A stretch of 64,000 nt of DNA, taken from Methylobacterium haplocladii (GTDB lineage Bacteria > Pseudomonadota > Alphaproteobacteria > Rhizobiales > Beijerinckiaceae). A program made the translations under genes and the position numbers. This document shows positions 54,407-64,000 of the stretch, in pieces. Position 1 is the stretch's first letter, and each line of letters begins with the position of its first letter. The stretch covers positions 97,588 through 161,587 of the forward strand of contig NZ_BJZT01000015.1 in assembly GCF_007992175.1 (NCBI RefSeq), read 5' to 3'. Under the pieces are notes generated by a model that saw only the letters and a list, made by a program, of their open reading frames with translations, did no database searches and had not been told where the DNA came from.

Positions 54407-54763
54407 GTGTCGCATCCCAGCCTTCTCGCCGCCGCGGCCCTGATCGGCCTGTCGCTCACCGGCCTCGCCCGTGCCGAGAGCCAGCTCGACCGGGCGAACC
54501 GCGCCGCCGCCGCCGGCCTGACCGTGCTGCAGGTCGACCCCGATCGCGGCCGCTTCATCGGCCGTCCGCTCGGCGCCGTGGCGCCCGGCCCAGGCGAGCG
54601 GATCGTCAACGCCGTGCCCGTCCCGCACGTGATGAACGGCGGCGGCTTCGGCCTCTCGGGCGCCGATTACTACAGCGACGCCAGCACCGAAGGCCGCCTC
54701 GGCCAGCGCCGGCACATCAACGAGCAGATCCTCGCACCGGCGTTGCGCGCTCCGCTGCGGTAA
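54407..54763 (+). CDS. Small secreted hypothetical protein
   Basis: A 118-residue protein from GTG 54407. Signal peptide SLLAAAALIGLSLTGLARAE, then a mature part of about 90 residues with PGERIVNAVPVPHVMNGGGF and GADYYSDASTEGRLGQRRHI. Family not recognised. It follows the small lipoprotein by 96 bp on the same strand. Confidence 0.65.
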   Translation: MSHPSLLAAAALIGLSLTGLARAESQLDRANRAAAAGLTVLQVDPDRGRFIGRPLGAVAPGPGERIVNAVPVPHVMNGGGFGLSGADYYSDASTEGRLGQRRHINEQILAPALRAPLR

Positions 54764-54873
54764 GCGACGCGAACCACACGACATCGTCGGCGCTGAATTC
54801 CGTCGTGCGCTGACGCGTGAAGACTATCCCCGGTCGCGACTGCCGAGCATGAAGGCGGCGAGGATCCGCGCTC

Positions 54874-55167
54874 ATGCGGCTCCTGTCCGTGGAGCCCCCC
54901 GTGCTGCGCCTCGCCTTCGCCTGTCTCGCCTCGTCCATCACCCTGTCACGGGCCTTTGCAGGGTTCCCCTGCGACGAACTGCGGGCCGAGCGGAATTCCA
55001 CCTACAAGGACGCCGGCTACTGCTTCAAGACGGCCCAGGCGATCCGCGAATTCGGCAATGCCGACTGCCGTTACGACGACATAGCCGACGTCCCCCTTTC
55101 GGCCGCCGACCGCAAGAAGATCGCCGAGATCGTCGCCGATGAGCGCCGGAACGGCTGCCCGCGCTGA
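54874..55167 (+). CDS. Small secreted YARHG-domain protein
   Basis: A 97-residue protein with an N-terminal signal (LRLAFACLASSITLSRAFAG) and a mature YARHG domain (FPCDELRAERNSTYKDAGYC FKTA in two pieces; FGNADCRYDD), with four Cys that may form two disulfides. The domain is common in extracellular proteins of alphaproteobacteria; its function is unknown. Third of a run of small exported proteins. Confidence 0.8.
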   Translation: MRLLSVEPPVLRLAFACLASSITLSRAFAGFPCDELRAERNSTYKDAGYCFKTAQAIREFGNADCRYDDIADVPLSAADRKKIAEIVADERRNGCPR

Positions 55168-55629
55168 GCGAGGCCGGTCCGCCGCGCCTTCTCCGGGTGC
55201 TTTGGAGCCGTCACGGCATGATTTATCCTGCCGGCCCCGATCGCTCGTCCGCGACGAGGCCCGGCGGGCTGGATCGCATGCAGCGCCGTCTCGAAGATTC
55301 GTTGCGGCCCAGCGACGCTCCAGTCACTGCAACGTGCCGTTCCGGCGTGGCTTCGGACGCACGAGATTGCGATCGATTCCAATATTTCGCAGTCGCAATA
55401 AAGTTGGCGCTGCGTTGCACAACAAGACCGGAAAAGAATCAGAATTATTCGTGATTTACGCAGCGCAAAAATAAGTGCTGCGGAAGCGTAACCACCGTTT
55501 GCGCTTTACGCTGAAGTTTGGCAATCAAGGCCCGCTCTTCCGGGGAGGAGCGTCCTGACCCGAGCAACCGTCCCGTGACCGAAAAGGTCAAGCTCGGCAA
55601 ACACGAATGAATAGGCCAAGGACGAACGC
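55168..55629. other. Intergenic region upstream of hppA
   Basis: 462 bp without a supported gene. From about 55370 it becomes AT-rich. A hairpin can form at 55459-55482 (CGCAGCGC / GTGCTGCG, 8-nt AT loop), and a 6-bp inverted repeat at 55486-55511 (GCGTAA / TTACGC). These may be the hppA promoter and 5'-UTR structures. No riboswitch class was matched. Confidence 0.45.
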
Positions 55630-57771
55630 ATGACCGCATTGTTGCTGATCATCCTGGGCGGGCTCTGTGCCGTCGCCTATGGAATCGTCACGATCCGAGA
55701 CGTGATGAAACGCGACGCCGGCACCGCCCGCATGCAGGAAATCGCCGGTGCGATCGCCGAGGGTGCCCAGGCCTATCTCAAGCGCCAATACGCGACGATC
55801 GGCATCGTCGGCATCGTTCTCTTCGTGGCGCTGGCCTATTTCCTCGGGCTCAAGGTCGCCGTCGGCTTCCTGATCGGCGCCGTGCTCTCGGGCGCGGCCG
55901 GCTTCATCGGCATGAACGTCTCGGTGCGCGCCAACGTCCGCACCGCCCAGGCCGCGACGACCTCCCTCGGCGGCGGCCTCGACGTCGCTTTCAAGTCCGG
56001 CGCCGTCACCGGCATGCTGGTCGCCGGCCTCGCGCTCCTCGGGGTCGCGATCTACTACCTCTACCTCACCCGCGTCGCCGGTCTCGAGCCCGCCAGCCGT
56101 GAGGTCATCGACGCCCTGGTGGCCCTCGGCTTCGGCGCCTCGCTGATCTCGATCTTCGCCCGCCTCGGCGGCGGTATCTTCACCAAGGGCGCAGACGTCG
56201 GCGGCGATCTCGTCGGCAAGGTCGAAGCCGGTATCCCGGAAGACGACCCGCGCAACCCGGCCACCATCGCCGACAACGTCGGCGACAATGTCGGCGATTG
56301 CGCCGGCATGGCCGCCGACCTGTTCGAGACCTACGCCGTCACCGTCGTCGCCACCATGGTGCTCGCCGCGATCTTCTTCGCGGGCCAGCCCATCCTCGAA
56401 GCGATGATGCTCTACCCGCTCGCCATCGGCTCGGCCTGCATCCTCACCTCGATCGCCGGCACCTACGCGGTGAAACTCGGCGCCAACCAGTCGATCATGG
56501 GCGCGCTCTACAAGGGCCTGATCACCGCGGGCGTGCTCTCCATCGGCGCCATCGCCATCGTGAACTTCGCTCTGTTCGGCGGCTTCGGCACCACCTTTAA
56601 GACCAGCACCGGCGTGAACCTCACCTCCGGCGGTCTCTTCGGCTGCGCGGTGATCGGGCTGGCCATCACGGCGCTGATCGTGGTGATCACGGAGTACTAT
56701 ACCGGCACCAACTTCCGTCCGGTGAAGTCGATCGCGAACGCGTCCGTCACCGGCCATGGCACCAACGTGATCCAGGGCCTTGCGGTCTCGCTCGAATCGA
56801 CGGCGCTGCCGGCCATCGTCATCGTGGCGGGCATCATCTCGACCTACGCGCTCGGCGGCCTGTTCGGCATCGCCATCGCGGTCACCGCGATGCTGGCACT
56901 GGCCGGCTTCATCGTGGCGCTCGACGCCTTCGGCCCCGTCACCGACAATGCCGGCGGCATCGCCGAGATGGCAGGCCTGCCCTCCGACGTCCGCAAGGCC
57001 ACCGACGCCCTCGACGCGGTCGGCAATACCACCAAGGCCGTCACCAAGGGCTACGCCATCGGCTCGGCGGGCCTCGGCGCCCTGGTGCTGTTCGCCGCCT
57101 ACACCTCGGACCTGGACTACTTCATCGCGAATTCCGACAAGTACCCCTTCTTCAAGGGCGTCAGCGTCGATTTCTCGCTCTCCAACCCCTACGTCGTCGT
57201 CGGCCTGCTGCTCGGCGGCCTGATCCCGTTCCTGTTCGGCGGCATGGCCATGACCGCGGTCGGCCGCGCCGCCGGCGCGGTGGTCGTCGAGGTGCGCCGC
57301 CAGTTCAAGGAGAAGCCCGGCATCATGCAGGGCACGGACCGTCCCGATTACGGCCGGGCCGTCGACATGCTCACCCGCGCTGCGATCAAGGAGATGGTGA
57401 TCCCGTCCCTGCTGCCGGTGCTCTCGCCGATCGTCCTGTTCTTCCTGATCCAGCTGATCGCCGGAAAGAGCCAGGCCTTCGCGACCGTCGGCGCCAGCCT
57501 GCTCGGCGTGATCATCACCGGCCTCTACGTCGCGATCTCGATGACCTCGGGCGGCGGCGCCTGGGACAACGCGAAGAAGTCCTTCGAGGACGGCTTCACC
57601 GACGACAACGGCGTCACCCATCACAAGGGCTCGGAGGCGCACAAGGCCTCGGTCACCGGCGACACCGTCGGCGACCCCTACAAGGACACGGCCGGCCCCG
57701 CCGTGAACCCGGCGATCAAGATCACCAACATCATCGCCCTGCTGCTGCTGGCGATCCTCGCCCACCAGTAG
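55630..57771 (+). CDS. hppA: Membrane proton-translocating pyrophosphatase
   Basis: A 713-residue ion pump with about 16 membrane helices that hydrolyses PPi and exports H+. The PPi-binding segment is [20 protein letters not shown] then [21 protein letters not shown], with the later [13 protein letters not shown]. The [16 protein letters not shown] segment has Lys at the position that marks K+-independent enzymes (Ala in K+-dependent ones). The length is normal. It is probably mono-cistronic, with a terminator hairpin just after it. Confidence 0.95.
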   Translation: MTALLLIILGGLCAVAYGIVTIRDVMKRDAGTARMQEIAGAIAEGAQAYLKRQYATIGIVGIVLFVALAYFLGLKVAVGFLIGAVLSGAAGFIGMNVSVRANVRTAQAATTSLGGGLDVAFKSGAVTGMLVAGLALLGVAIYYLYLTRVAGLEPASREVIDALVALGFGASLISIFARLGGGIFTKGADVGGDLVGKVEAGIPEDDPRNPATIADNVGDNVGDCAGMAADLFETYAVTVVATMVLAAIFFAGQPILEAMMLYPLAIGSACILTSIAGTYAVKLGANQSIMGALYKGLITAGVLSIGAIAIVNFALFGGFGTTFKTSTGVNLTSGGLFGCAVIGLAITALIVVITEYYTGTNFRPVKSIANASVTGHGTNVIQGLAVSLESTALPAIVIVAGIISTYALGGLFGIAIAVTAMLALAGFIVALDAFGPVTDNAGGIAEMAGLPSDVRKATDALDAVGNTTKAVTKGYAIGSAGLGALVLFAAYTSDLDYFIANSDKYPFFKGVSVDFSLSNPYVVVGLLLGGLIPFLFGGMAMTAVGRAAGAVVVEVRRQFKEKPGIMQGTDRPDYGRAVDMLTRAAIKEMVIPSLLPVLSPIVLFFLIQLIAGKSQAFATVGASLLGVIITGLYVAISMTSGGGAWDNAKKSFEDGFTDDNGVTHHKGSEAHKASVTGDTVGDPYKDTAGPAVNPAIKITNIIALLLLAILAHQ

Positions 57772-57794
57772 CCGGACATAACCAGCCAAACGAA

Positions 57795-57826
57795 AAAGCC
57801 CGCCCCGATCTCTCGGAGCGGGCTTT
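57795..57826 (+). terminator. Intrinsic terminator after hppA
   Basis: Stem AAAGCCCGC / GCGGGCTTT, with further pairing inside (CCGA/TCGG), 24 bp after the hppA stop. It is preceded by an A-run and followed by TTT, so it could end both hppA and, in reverse, the convergent small gene. Confidence 0.8.
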
Positions 57827-57864
57827 CTGCTGGCCGCGGAACCGCGACGCCAGCTCCTGAAAAA

Positions 57865-58098
57865 TCAGTCGCAGGTCTCTTTCTTGACGGTCTTGGTGTC
57901 GCCCGCGTCGTTCTCCTTGCGGACCGTCTTCGAGACGCAGCCGTCGCCGTGCTCCTTGACGGTGACCGACTTCGACTCGGTGGAGGGACGGTCGACCACG
58001 ACGTCGTCGCGGCGCTCGATCACGGTGGTCTGGGCCTGAACGGCCGAGACGCCGAGCAGGGTCAGGGTGGTGGCTGCAGCGAGGAGGGTCTTGCGCAT
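57865..58098 (-). CDS. Small secreted protein
   Basis: A 77-residue protein from ATG 58098 with Sec signal MRKTLLAAATTLTLLGVSAV and mature part TTVIERRDDVVVDRPSTESK followed by KTVRKENDAGDTKTVKKETC; two Cys. Repetitive Val/Lys/Thr strands suggest a beta-rich, charged protein. Similar proteins are common in Methylobacterium and Bradyrhizobium, without known function. Confidence 0.75.
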   Translation of the reverse strand: MRKTLLAAATTLTLLGVSAVQAQTTVIERRDDVVVDRPSTESKSVTVKEHGDGCVSKTVRKENDAGDTKTVKKETCD

Positions 58099-58179
58099 GG
58101 TTTGCTCCGGTCGGGATGATCGGAGCGAAGAACGACCAAGACGTCGCAACCGTTCCGGGCGATGCGATCGACCGACCAA

Positions 58180-59472
58180 TCAGTCGTCGGTATCGGCGCC
58201 CGCATAGACGGCTTCCGCGCCCATGCCGTCCTCCAGCATCATGCGGGCGCGGGCGCGCAGCTTCTCCGTCTCGCTCTTGAGCTGGCCGCAGGCGGCGAGG
58301 ATGTCGCGGCCGCGCGGCGTGCGCACCGGCGAGGCGTAGCCGGCATCGAACACGATCTGCGAGAAGCGCTCGATCCGGCTCCAGTCCGAGCAGGCATAGG
58401 CGCTGCCGGGCCAGGGGTTGAACGGGATCAGGTTGATCTTGGCCGGGATGTCGCGGAGCAGCTCGACCAGTTCATAGGCGTCGTCGTCGCTGTCGTTCAC
58501 GCCCTTCAGCATCACGTACTCGAAGGTGATGCGGCGGGCGTTGCTCAGGCCCGGATAGTCGCGGCAGGCCTGGAGCAGCTGCGCGATCGGGTATTTGCGG
58601 TTCAGCGGCACGAGTTCGTTGCGCAGCTCGTCGCGGACGGCGTGCAGCGAGATTGCCAACGACGCGTGCGACTCCTCGCCGAGGCGGGTCATCTGCGGGA
58701 CGACGCCGGAGGTCGAGACGGTGATGCGTCGGCGGGAGAGGCCGATGCCCTCCTGGTCCGTCATCACCTGGACGGCGTCGATCACGGCGTCGACGTTGTA
58801 GAGTGGCTCGCCCATGCCCATGAACACGACGTTGGTGACGAGCCGGCCGGCTTCGCCGGTGCTGCCGGCATTGCGCACGGGCTCCAGGCCCGGCCAGTCG
58901 CCGAGGCGGTCGCGGGCTAGGATCAGCTGCGAGACGATCTCGGCGGCCGAGAGGTTGCGCACGAGGCGCTGCGTGCCGGTGTGGCAGAAGGTGCAGGTGA
59001 GCGTGCAGCCGACCTGGGACGAGACGCAGAGCGTGCCGCGGTCGGGCCCGGGGATGTAGACGCACTCGATCTCGGCGCCGCGATTGTGCTCCTGCACGTT
59101 CGTCGGCGCCATGCGGAGCAGCCACTTGCGGGTGCCATCGCGAGAAATCTGCTCACTGACGACCTCGGGCCGGTCGAGGGTAAACGTCTGGGCCAGCAGC
59201 GCCTTCAGGCTCTTGCCGAGATTGGTCATCGCGTCGAAGTCGGTGGCCCCGCGCAGGTAGATCCAGTTCCAGAGCTGGCTGCCACGCATCCGCGCCTCGC
59301 GCTCGGACACGCCGATGCCGAGCAGCGCTTCCTTGAGACCGGCGCGCGTCAGGCCGACGAGGGAGGTCTTGCCGCTGAGCGCGAGGGGCTCCGGCCGGAA
59401 GTCGGGCGTCTTCTCGATCGGAGAGATTGCAGTCGGCTCGCGCCGGGCGGTGTCGAACGACGCCGTCGCCAT
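58180..59472 (-). CDS. rlmN: Dual-specificity 23S rRNA/tRNA adenine-C2 methyltransferase RlmN
   Basis: A 430-residue radical-SAM enzyme that methylates A2503 of 23S rRNA and A37 of some tRNAs. The CX3CX2C cluster motif is [24 protein letters not shown] and the C-terminal [18 protein letters not shown] with the methyl-carrying Cys are present. The N-terminal HhH-like part ([19 protein letters not shown]) is typical. It is co-directional with the small secreted gene downstream. Confidence 0.95.
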   Translation of the reverse strand: MATASFDTARREPTAISPIEKTPDFRPEPLALSGKTSLVGLTRAGLKEALLGIGVSEREARMRGSQLWNWIYLRGATDFDAMTNLGKSLKALLAQTFTLDRPEVVSEQISRDGTRKWLLRMAPTNVQEHNRGAEIECVYIPGPDRGTLCVSSQVGCTLTCTFCHTGTQRLVRNLSAAEIVSQLILARDRLGDWPGLEPVRNAGSTGEAGRLVTNVVFMGMGEPLYNVDAVIDAVQVMTDQEGIGLSRRRITVSTSGVVPQMTRLGEESHASLAISLHAVRDELRNELVPLNRKYPIAQLLQACRDYPGLSNARRITFEYVMLKGVNDSDDDAYELVELLRDIPAKINLIPFNPWPGSAYACSDWSRIERFSQIVFDAGYASPVRTPRGRDILAACGQLKSETEKLRARARMMLEDGMGAEAVYAGADTDD

Positions 59473-59977
59473 TGCTTCGATAACCTTGGGACGTTTGGAA
59501 TGACGTTCCTATAGGCGATCTCGGTCGCGAACGCGAATGGATCGCGCGGCGCGGCCGGCTCACATCGGCATCGCATCGTTCACCCGAACCTCCTGCCGAC
59601 AACCGCCCGGCGTCGCCGGCACGACCGCCGCCACGTCACTCCGCTCGATCATCGATCTGGTTCCGATCAACGTTTTACCGATAAGGTACATATTTTCCGA
59701 ATACACCGGCCGATGTAGAAGCGTTTCTACTTCGTTCGAATTTCATGGCACCATGCAGTGCCGGCTCGTCAGATAATAATTTCCTATTGCAACTAGAAAT
59801 ATATCGATCGATTGAAAAACGATTCCCACCTCGCGGCCGTCATCGGCGCAATATTGATAGAGCGGTCGCATCTCGGGAGCCCGAACTGATCGTGATCCGG
59901 GGTCTGTTTACGTCTTCGAAAACGCACGGGTGTAAACTCGGCTTGTCAACACTGGGCCGGGAGCCGCCGTCGCCACG
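59473..59977. other. Divergent intergenic region between rlmN and a diguanylate cyclase gene
   Basis: 505 bp without a supported gene. The part 59680-59815 is strongly AT-rich against the background and includes a small palindrome at 59715-59730 (GTAGAA-GCGT-TTCTAC). It probably contains the promoter for the cyclase gene. Nothing else was recognised. Confidence 0.5.
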
Positions 59978-61195
<1,218 letters not shown>

Positions 61196-61229
61196 GCAGC
61201 CGTAGGACTTCGCACGACGGACGCGAAAC

Positions 61230-61700
61230 CTATCGGCGCTCCAGCAGCGCCTCGACCTCGGCCTGCTCGGCCTGCGAGAGCCCGGCGGCCTTCGTCGGCG
61301 CGCGCCGACGCGACAGCCGCCAGATGCCGAAGCCACCGAGCAGCACCGCCAGCAGCGGCGTCAGCCAGAGCAGCAACGTGTGCCAGCCGAAGACCGGGCG
61401 CAGCAGTACGAACTCGCCGTAGCGCGCCACCAGATAATCGACGACCTGGTTGTTGCTGTCGCCAGCGGTGAGGCGCTCGCGCACGATCACGCGCAGATCC
61501 TTGGCGAGCGGCGCATCGGAATCGTCGATCGACTGGTTCTGGCAGACGAGGCAGCGCAGGCCTTCCGAGATGTGGCGCGCGCGGGATTCGAGGACGGGGT
61601 CCTTCAGGACTTCGTCGGGCTGGACGGCATGGGCGGGGGCAGCTGCTGTGAGAGCAAGCATGAGAGCCAGCAGCAGTTGCCTGCTCCACGCGGTCTGCAC
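61230..61700 (-). CDS. ccmH: Cytochrome c maturation protein CcmH (CycL)
   Basis: A 156-residue inner-membrane thiol protein of the Ccm system that reduces apocytochrome c. A signal (QLLLALMLALTAAAPAHA) is followed by the LRCLVCQNQSI motif with the Cys pair, RERLTAGDSNNQVVDYLVAR, FVLLRPVFGWHTLLLWLTPL and a C-terminal membrane helix. Start GTG 61700. It follows ccmF on the same strand by about 185 bp, without ccmG between. Confidence 0.9.
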   Translation of the reverse strand: MQTAWSRQLLLALMLALTAAAPAHAVQPDEVLKDPVLESRARHISEGLRCLVCQNQSIDDSDAPLAKDLRVIVRERLTAGDSNNQVVDYLVARYGEFVLLRPVFGWHTLLLWLTPLLAVLLGGFGIWRLSRRRAPTKAAGLSQAEQAEVEALLERR

Positions 61701-61798
61701 GCCCCCACGATCTTCACGCCGAGGTGCTCCGAAGGCGCCGCGAAGCACCCCTGAACGCCGATGCCAACCGGCGTGGGAGGTTTGGACCACAGATCGGC

Positions 61799-61837
61799 CG
61801 TGCTTCGAGGCCGCTGCGCGGCACCTCAGCATGAGGG
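61799..61837. repeat. Dispersed GAGG...CCTC-type intergenic repeat fragment
   Basis: In the ccmF-ccmH spacer, the minus strand reads CCTCATGCTGAGGTGCCGCG followed by CAGCGGCCTCGAAGCACG. This looks like the palindromic repeat common in Hyphomicrobiales genomes. The family name is from memory. Confidence 0.5.
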
Positions 61838-61885
61838 ACCGTGTGATTGCCATCGGCCGGCCGTGCCAGCGGAGCGTCGAGGGCC

Positions 61886-63886
61886 TCATTCCGCCGGCAC
61901 CGCGTGCGGGGGCAGTTTTGCGCGGGCCTTGGCCGGGGCGCCGACGCGCATGCGGCGGTCGGTGAGGGAGAGGGCGCCGCCGAGCGCCATCACCACCGCG
62001 CCGAGCCAGATCAGCAGGATCAGCGGCTTGTAGTAGAGGCGCAGGCCGATGGCGCCGTCGGGCAGGACCTCGCCGAGGCTGGCATAGACCTGGCTGACGC
62101 CGATGGTCATCAAGCCGGATTCCGTCACCGTCATTTTTCGTGAGGGATAGAAGCGTTTGCCGGTCTCCACGGGGCCGACGGTGTCGCCCTTGGCGGTGCG
62201 CACGGTCAGGAAAGCCGCGGTCTCCTCGTAATTCTCGCCGGATTGCGGACCGACCTTGTCGAGCGTCGCGACGTAGGGGCCGACCGCGAGGCTCTGGCCC
62301 GGCTTCAGCGTGCCGAGGCCTTCCACCGCCCAGCTCTGCGCGGCGATGCCGATCACCACGACGCCGACGCCGGCATGGGCGAGTGCCGTGCCCCAGGCGG
62401 AGCGCGGCAGGCCGAAGGCGCGACGCGCGACGGTGCCGAGATCGCGCGAGCGGCTGGCGCCGTAGCCGCGGGACCGTGCGATGATCTCGAGGGCCGAGCC
62501 GATGATGAGGTAGGCGCCGAGGCCGATGGCGACGGGCGCCATCACCGGGCCGCCCCAGGTGTAGGCCGCGGTACCGATGCCGACCACGAAGGCGAAGGCG
62601 AAGGCCGCGAAAAGGCGCTGCGCGGCCGCGGCGACGTCGCCGCGCTTCCACGCGAGAGACTGGCCGAAGGGCACGATCAGGAGCAGCGGGATCGCCAGCG
62701 GCACGAAGGTCCAGTTGAAGAAGGGTGGTCCGACGGAGATCTTCTCGCCGGTCAGCATCTCCAGCAGCAGCGGGTAGAGGGTGCCGACGAGTACGGTGGC
62801 GCAGGCGGCGACCAGGAAGAGGTTGTTCATCACCAGCGCGCCCTCGCGGGAGATCGGCGCGAACAGGCCGCCCTGGCGGAGCGACGGCGCGCGCCACGCG
62901 AACAGCGTCAGCGAGCCGCCGATGAACAGCACCAGGATCGCGAGGATGAACACGCCGCGAGTCGGGTCCGAAGCGAAGGTGTGGACGGAGGTCAGCAGCC
63001 CCGAGCGCACGATGAAGGTGCCCATCAGCGACAACGAGAAGGTCAGGACCGAGAGCAGCACCGTCCAGACCTTGAGGGCGTCGCGCTTCTCCATGACGAC
63101 GGTGGAGTGCAGCAGCGCGGTGCCGGCGATCCAAGGCATCAGCGAGGCGTTCTCGACCGGATCCCAGAACCACCAGCCGCCCCAGCCGAGCTCGTAATAG
63201 GCCCAGTAGGAGCCCATCGCGATGCCGAGCGTCAGGAAGACCCAGGCGGTGAGCGTCCAGGGCCGGACGGCCCGCGCCCAGACGGCGTCGATGCGCCCGT
63301 CGATGAGTGCGGCGGCGGCGAAGGCGAAGGTGATCGAGAAGCCGACATAGCCGAGGTACAGGAGCGGCGGATGCACCGCGAGCCCGAAATCCTGCAGCAG
63401 CGGGTTGAGGTCGTTGCCCTCCAGCGGCGCCGGGGCGACCCGGTCGAACGGGTTCGAGGTCGTGATGATGAACAGCACGAACACGAAGGTGATCAACGCC
63501 TGCACGGCCAGCGTGTTGGTGCGGAGCACCGGCGGCACCGAGTTCCTGGCGACCGCGACCATGGCGCCGAACAGCGACAGGATCAGGACCCAGAGCAGCA
63601 TCGAGCCCTCGTGGTTCCCCCAGACGCCGGAGATCTTGTAGATCAGCGGCTTCAGCGTGTGCGAGTTCTCGACGACGTTCTTGACCGAGAAGTCGGACAT
63701 CACGTGGGCGTAGGTGAGTGCCCCGAACGCGAACAGGATGCAGGCGAAGACGCCGAGCGCCGCCGGCACGGTCGTCTCGCGGAGCGTCTCGTCGCCGGAG
63801 CGCGCTGCCCAGACGGGCATCGCCGCCTGGATGACGGACAGCGCCAGCGCCAGGGCTAGAGCGAAGTGGCCGACCTCAACGATCAC
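61886..63886 (-). CDS. ccmF: Cytochrome c maturation heme lyase CcmF
   Basis: A 666-residue, 14-15-helix membrane protein that ligates heme to apocytochrome c in the periplasm. The tryptophan-rich motif GWGGWWFWDPVENASLMPW, conserved His in HPPLLYLGYVGFS and ISGVWGNHEGSMLLWVL, and SGLLTSVHTFASDP are typical. The length matches the family. ccmE and ccmI, if in the usual order, would lie beyond the window edge. Confidence 0.95.
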   Translation of the reverse strand: MIVEVGHFALALALALSVIQAAMPVWAARSGDETLRETTVPAALGVFACILFAFGALTYAHVMSDFSVKNVVENSHTLKPLIYKISGVWGNHEGSMLLWVLILSLFGAMVAVARNSVPPVLRTNTLAVQALITFVFVLFIITTSNPFDRVAPAPLEGNDLNPLLQDFGLAVHPPLLYLGYVGFSITFAFAAAALIDGRIDAVWARAVRPWTLTAWVFLTLGIAMGSYWAYYELGWGGWWFWDPVENASLMPWIAGTALLHSTVVMEKRDALKVWTVLLSVLTFSLSLMGTFIVRSGLLTSVHTFASDPTRGVFILAILVLFIGGSLTLFAWRAPSLRQGGLFAPISREGALVMNNLFLVAACATVLVGTLYPLLLEMLTGEKISVGPPFFNWTFVPLAIPLLLIVPFGQSLAWKRGDVAAAAQRLFAAFAFAFVVGIGTAAYTWGGPVMAPVAIGLGAYLIIGSALEIIARSRGYGASRSRDLGTVARRAFGLPRSAWGTALAHAGVGVVVIGIAAQSWAVEGLGTLKPGQSLAVGPYVATLDKVGPQSGENYEETAAFLTVRTAKGDTVGPVETGKRFYPSRKMTVTESGLMTIGVSQVYASLGEVLPDGAIGLRLYYKPLILLIWLGAVVMALGGALSLTDRRMRVGAPAKARAKLPPHAVPAE

Positions 63887-63924
63887 GACGGGCGTCCTTG
63901 TTTCGCTGAAAGTCGTGCGCGTGA

Positions 63925-63978
63925 ACCCTCTCCCCTCTGCGGGAGAGGGTGGCCCACGAAGTGGGTCGGGAGAGGGGA
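63925..63978. repeat. Palindromic intergenic repeat upstream of ccmF
   Basis: Stem CCCTCTCCC / GGGAGAGGG (63926-63934 with 63941-63949), then a second small hairpin CCCAC-GAA-GTGGG and another GGGAGAGGG. This is a common proteobacterial intergenic repeat type. It lies between ccmF and the gene beyond the edge. Confidence 0.6.
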
Positions 63979-64000
63979 GCGACGTTTCTGGACAGGGCGC

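Noticed and set aside
55139..55474. A plus-strand frame of about 110 codons before hppA
   Set aside because: No ribosome site, no domain, and its codon use drifts with the AT-rich intergenic DNA.
55588..57789. A 733-codon minus-strand frame over hppA
   Set aside because: It is the complement of an unmistakable pyrophosphatase gene; its translation is Asp/Gly/Glu/Arg-rich and featureless.

Overview
The window is high-GC chromosomal DNA of an alphaproteobacterium. The family choices (paralogous HisZ/HisG, YARHG-type small secreted proteins, the metX-metW / hisC-tyrC neighbourhood) and the dispersed palindromes suggest Methylobacterium, Methylorubrum or a close Hyphomicrobiales relative. That placement is inferred from memory of gene content; no search was run. 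Genes are densely packed, mostly housekeeping or conserved. I see no rRNA, CRISPR array, transposase or prophage.

Layout. 1-2923: the 3' part of leuS, joined in frame at about 420-445 to unrelated AT-rich coding sequence, then lptE and a yaiI-like gene. 3048-8489: bioA, a small unknown gene, yebC, and a two-gene surface-polysaccharide pair (flippase plus CelD-like acyltransferase). 8648-14122: a GST, dapD, an alpha/beta hydrolase lacking its nucleophile, a class A acid phosphatase, TerC and a YegS-like lipid kinase. 14505-18230: a secreted unknown, a membrane-anchored SNase-like protein, and an SPFH/NfeD pair. 18465-24360: a secreted pseudo-caspase with a very long Gln/Pro-rich tail, a cyclic-nucleotide-binding protein, an OmpR-type regulator, an L,D-transpeptidase-like enzyme and a MarR regulator, these last two bracketed by two copies of a 52-bp repeat. 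24793-32723: hisZ-hisG, then a two-component system divergent from an OB-fold protein, then a large hybrid kinase. 32818-37080: a VOC ring-cleaving dioxygenase, a DyP peroxidase, ferredoxin-NADP reductase and bioD. 37312-40319: a broken TonB receptor, a Crp/Fnr regulator and several very small genes, one carrying an in-frame stop. 40380-45984: tyrC-hisC, an MFS symporter, metX-metW. 46114-53935: a FAD oxidoreductase, gltX, tRNA-Val, gph and an emrAB-type efflux operon with a divergent TetR gene and two operator palindromes. 54095-58098: small secreted proteins around hppA. 58180-63886: rlmN, a diguanylate cyclase, ccmH and ccmF.

Most of the window is coherent metabolism: biotin, lysine/DAP, histidine, tyrosine, methionine and cytochrome c maturation. 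The unusual part is a run of enzyme-fold proteins whose catalytic residues are missing (alpha/beta hydrolase, SNase-like domain, caspase), plus the leuS junction. No single undescribed defence or mobile system can be demonstrated from this sequence alone. The leuS junction and the secreted pseudo-caspase are the observations most worth following.
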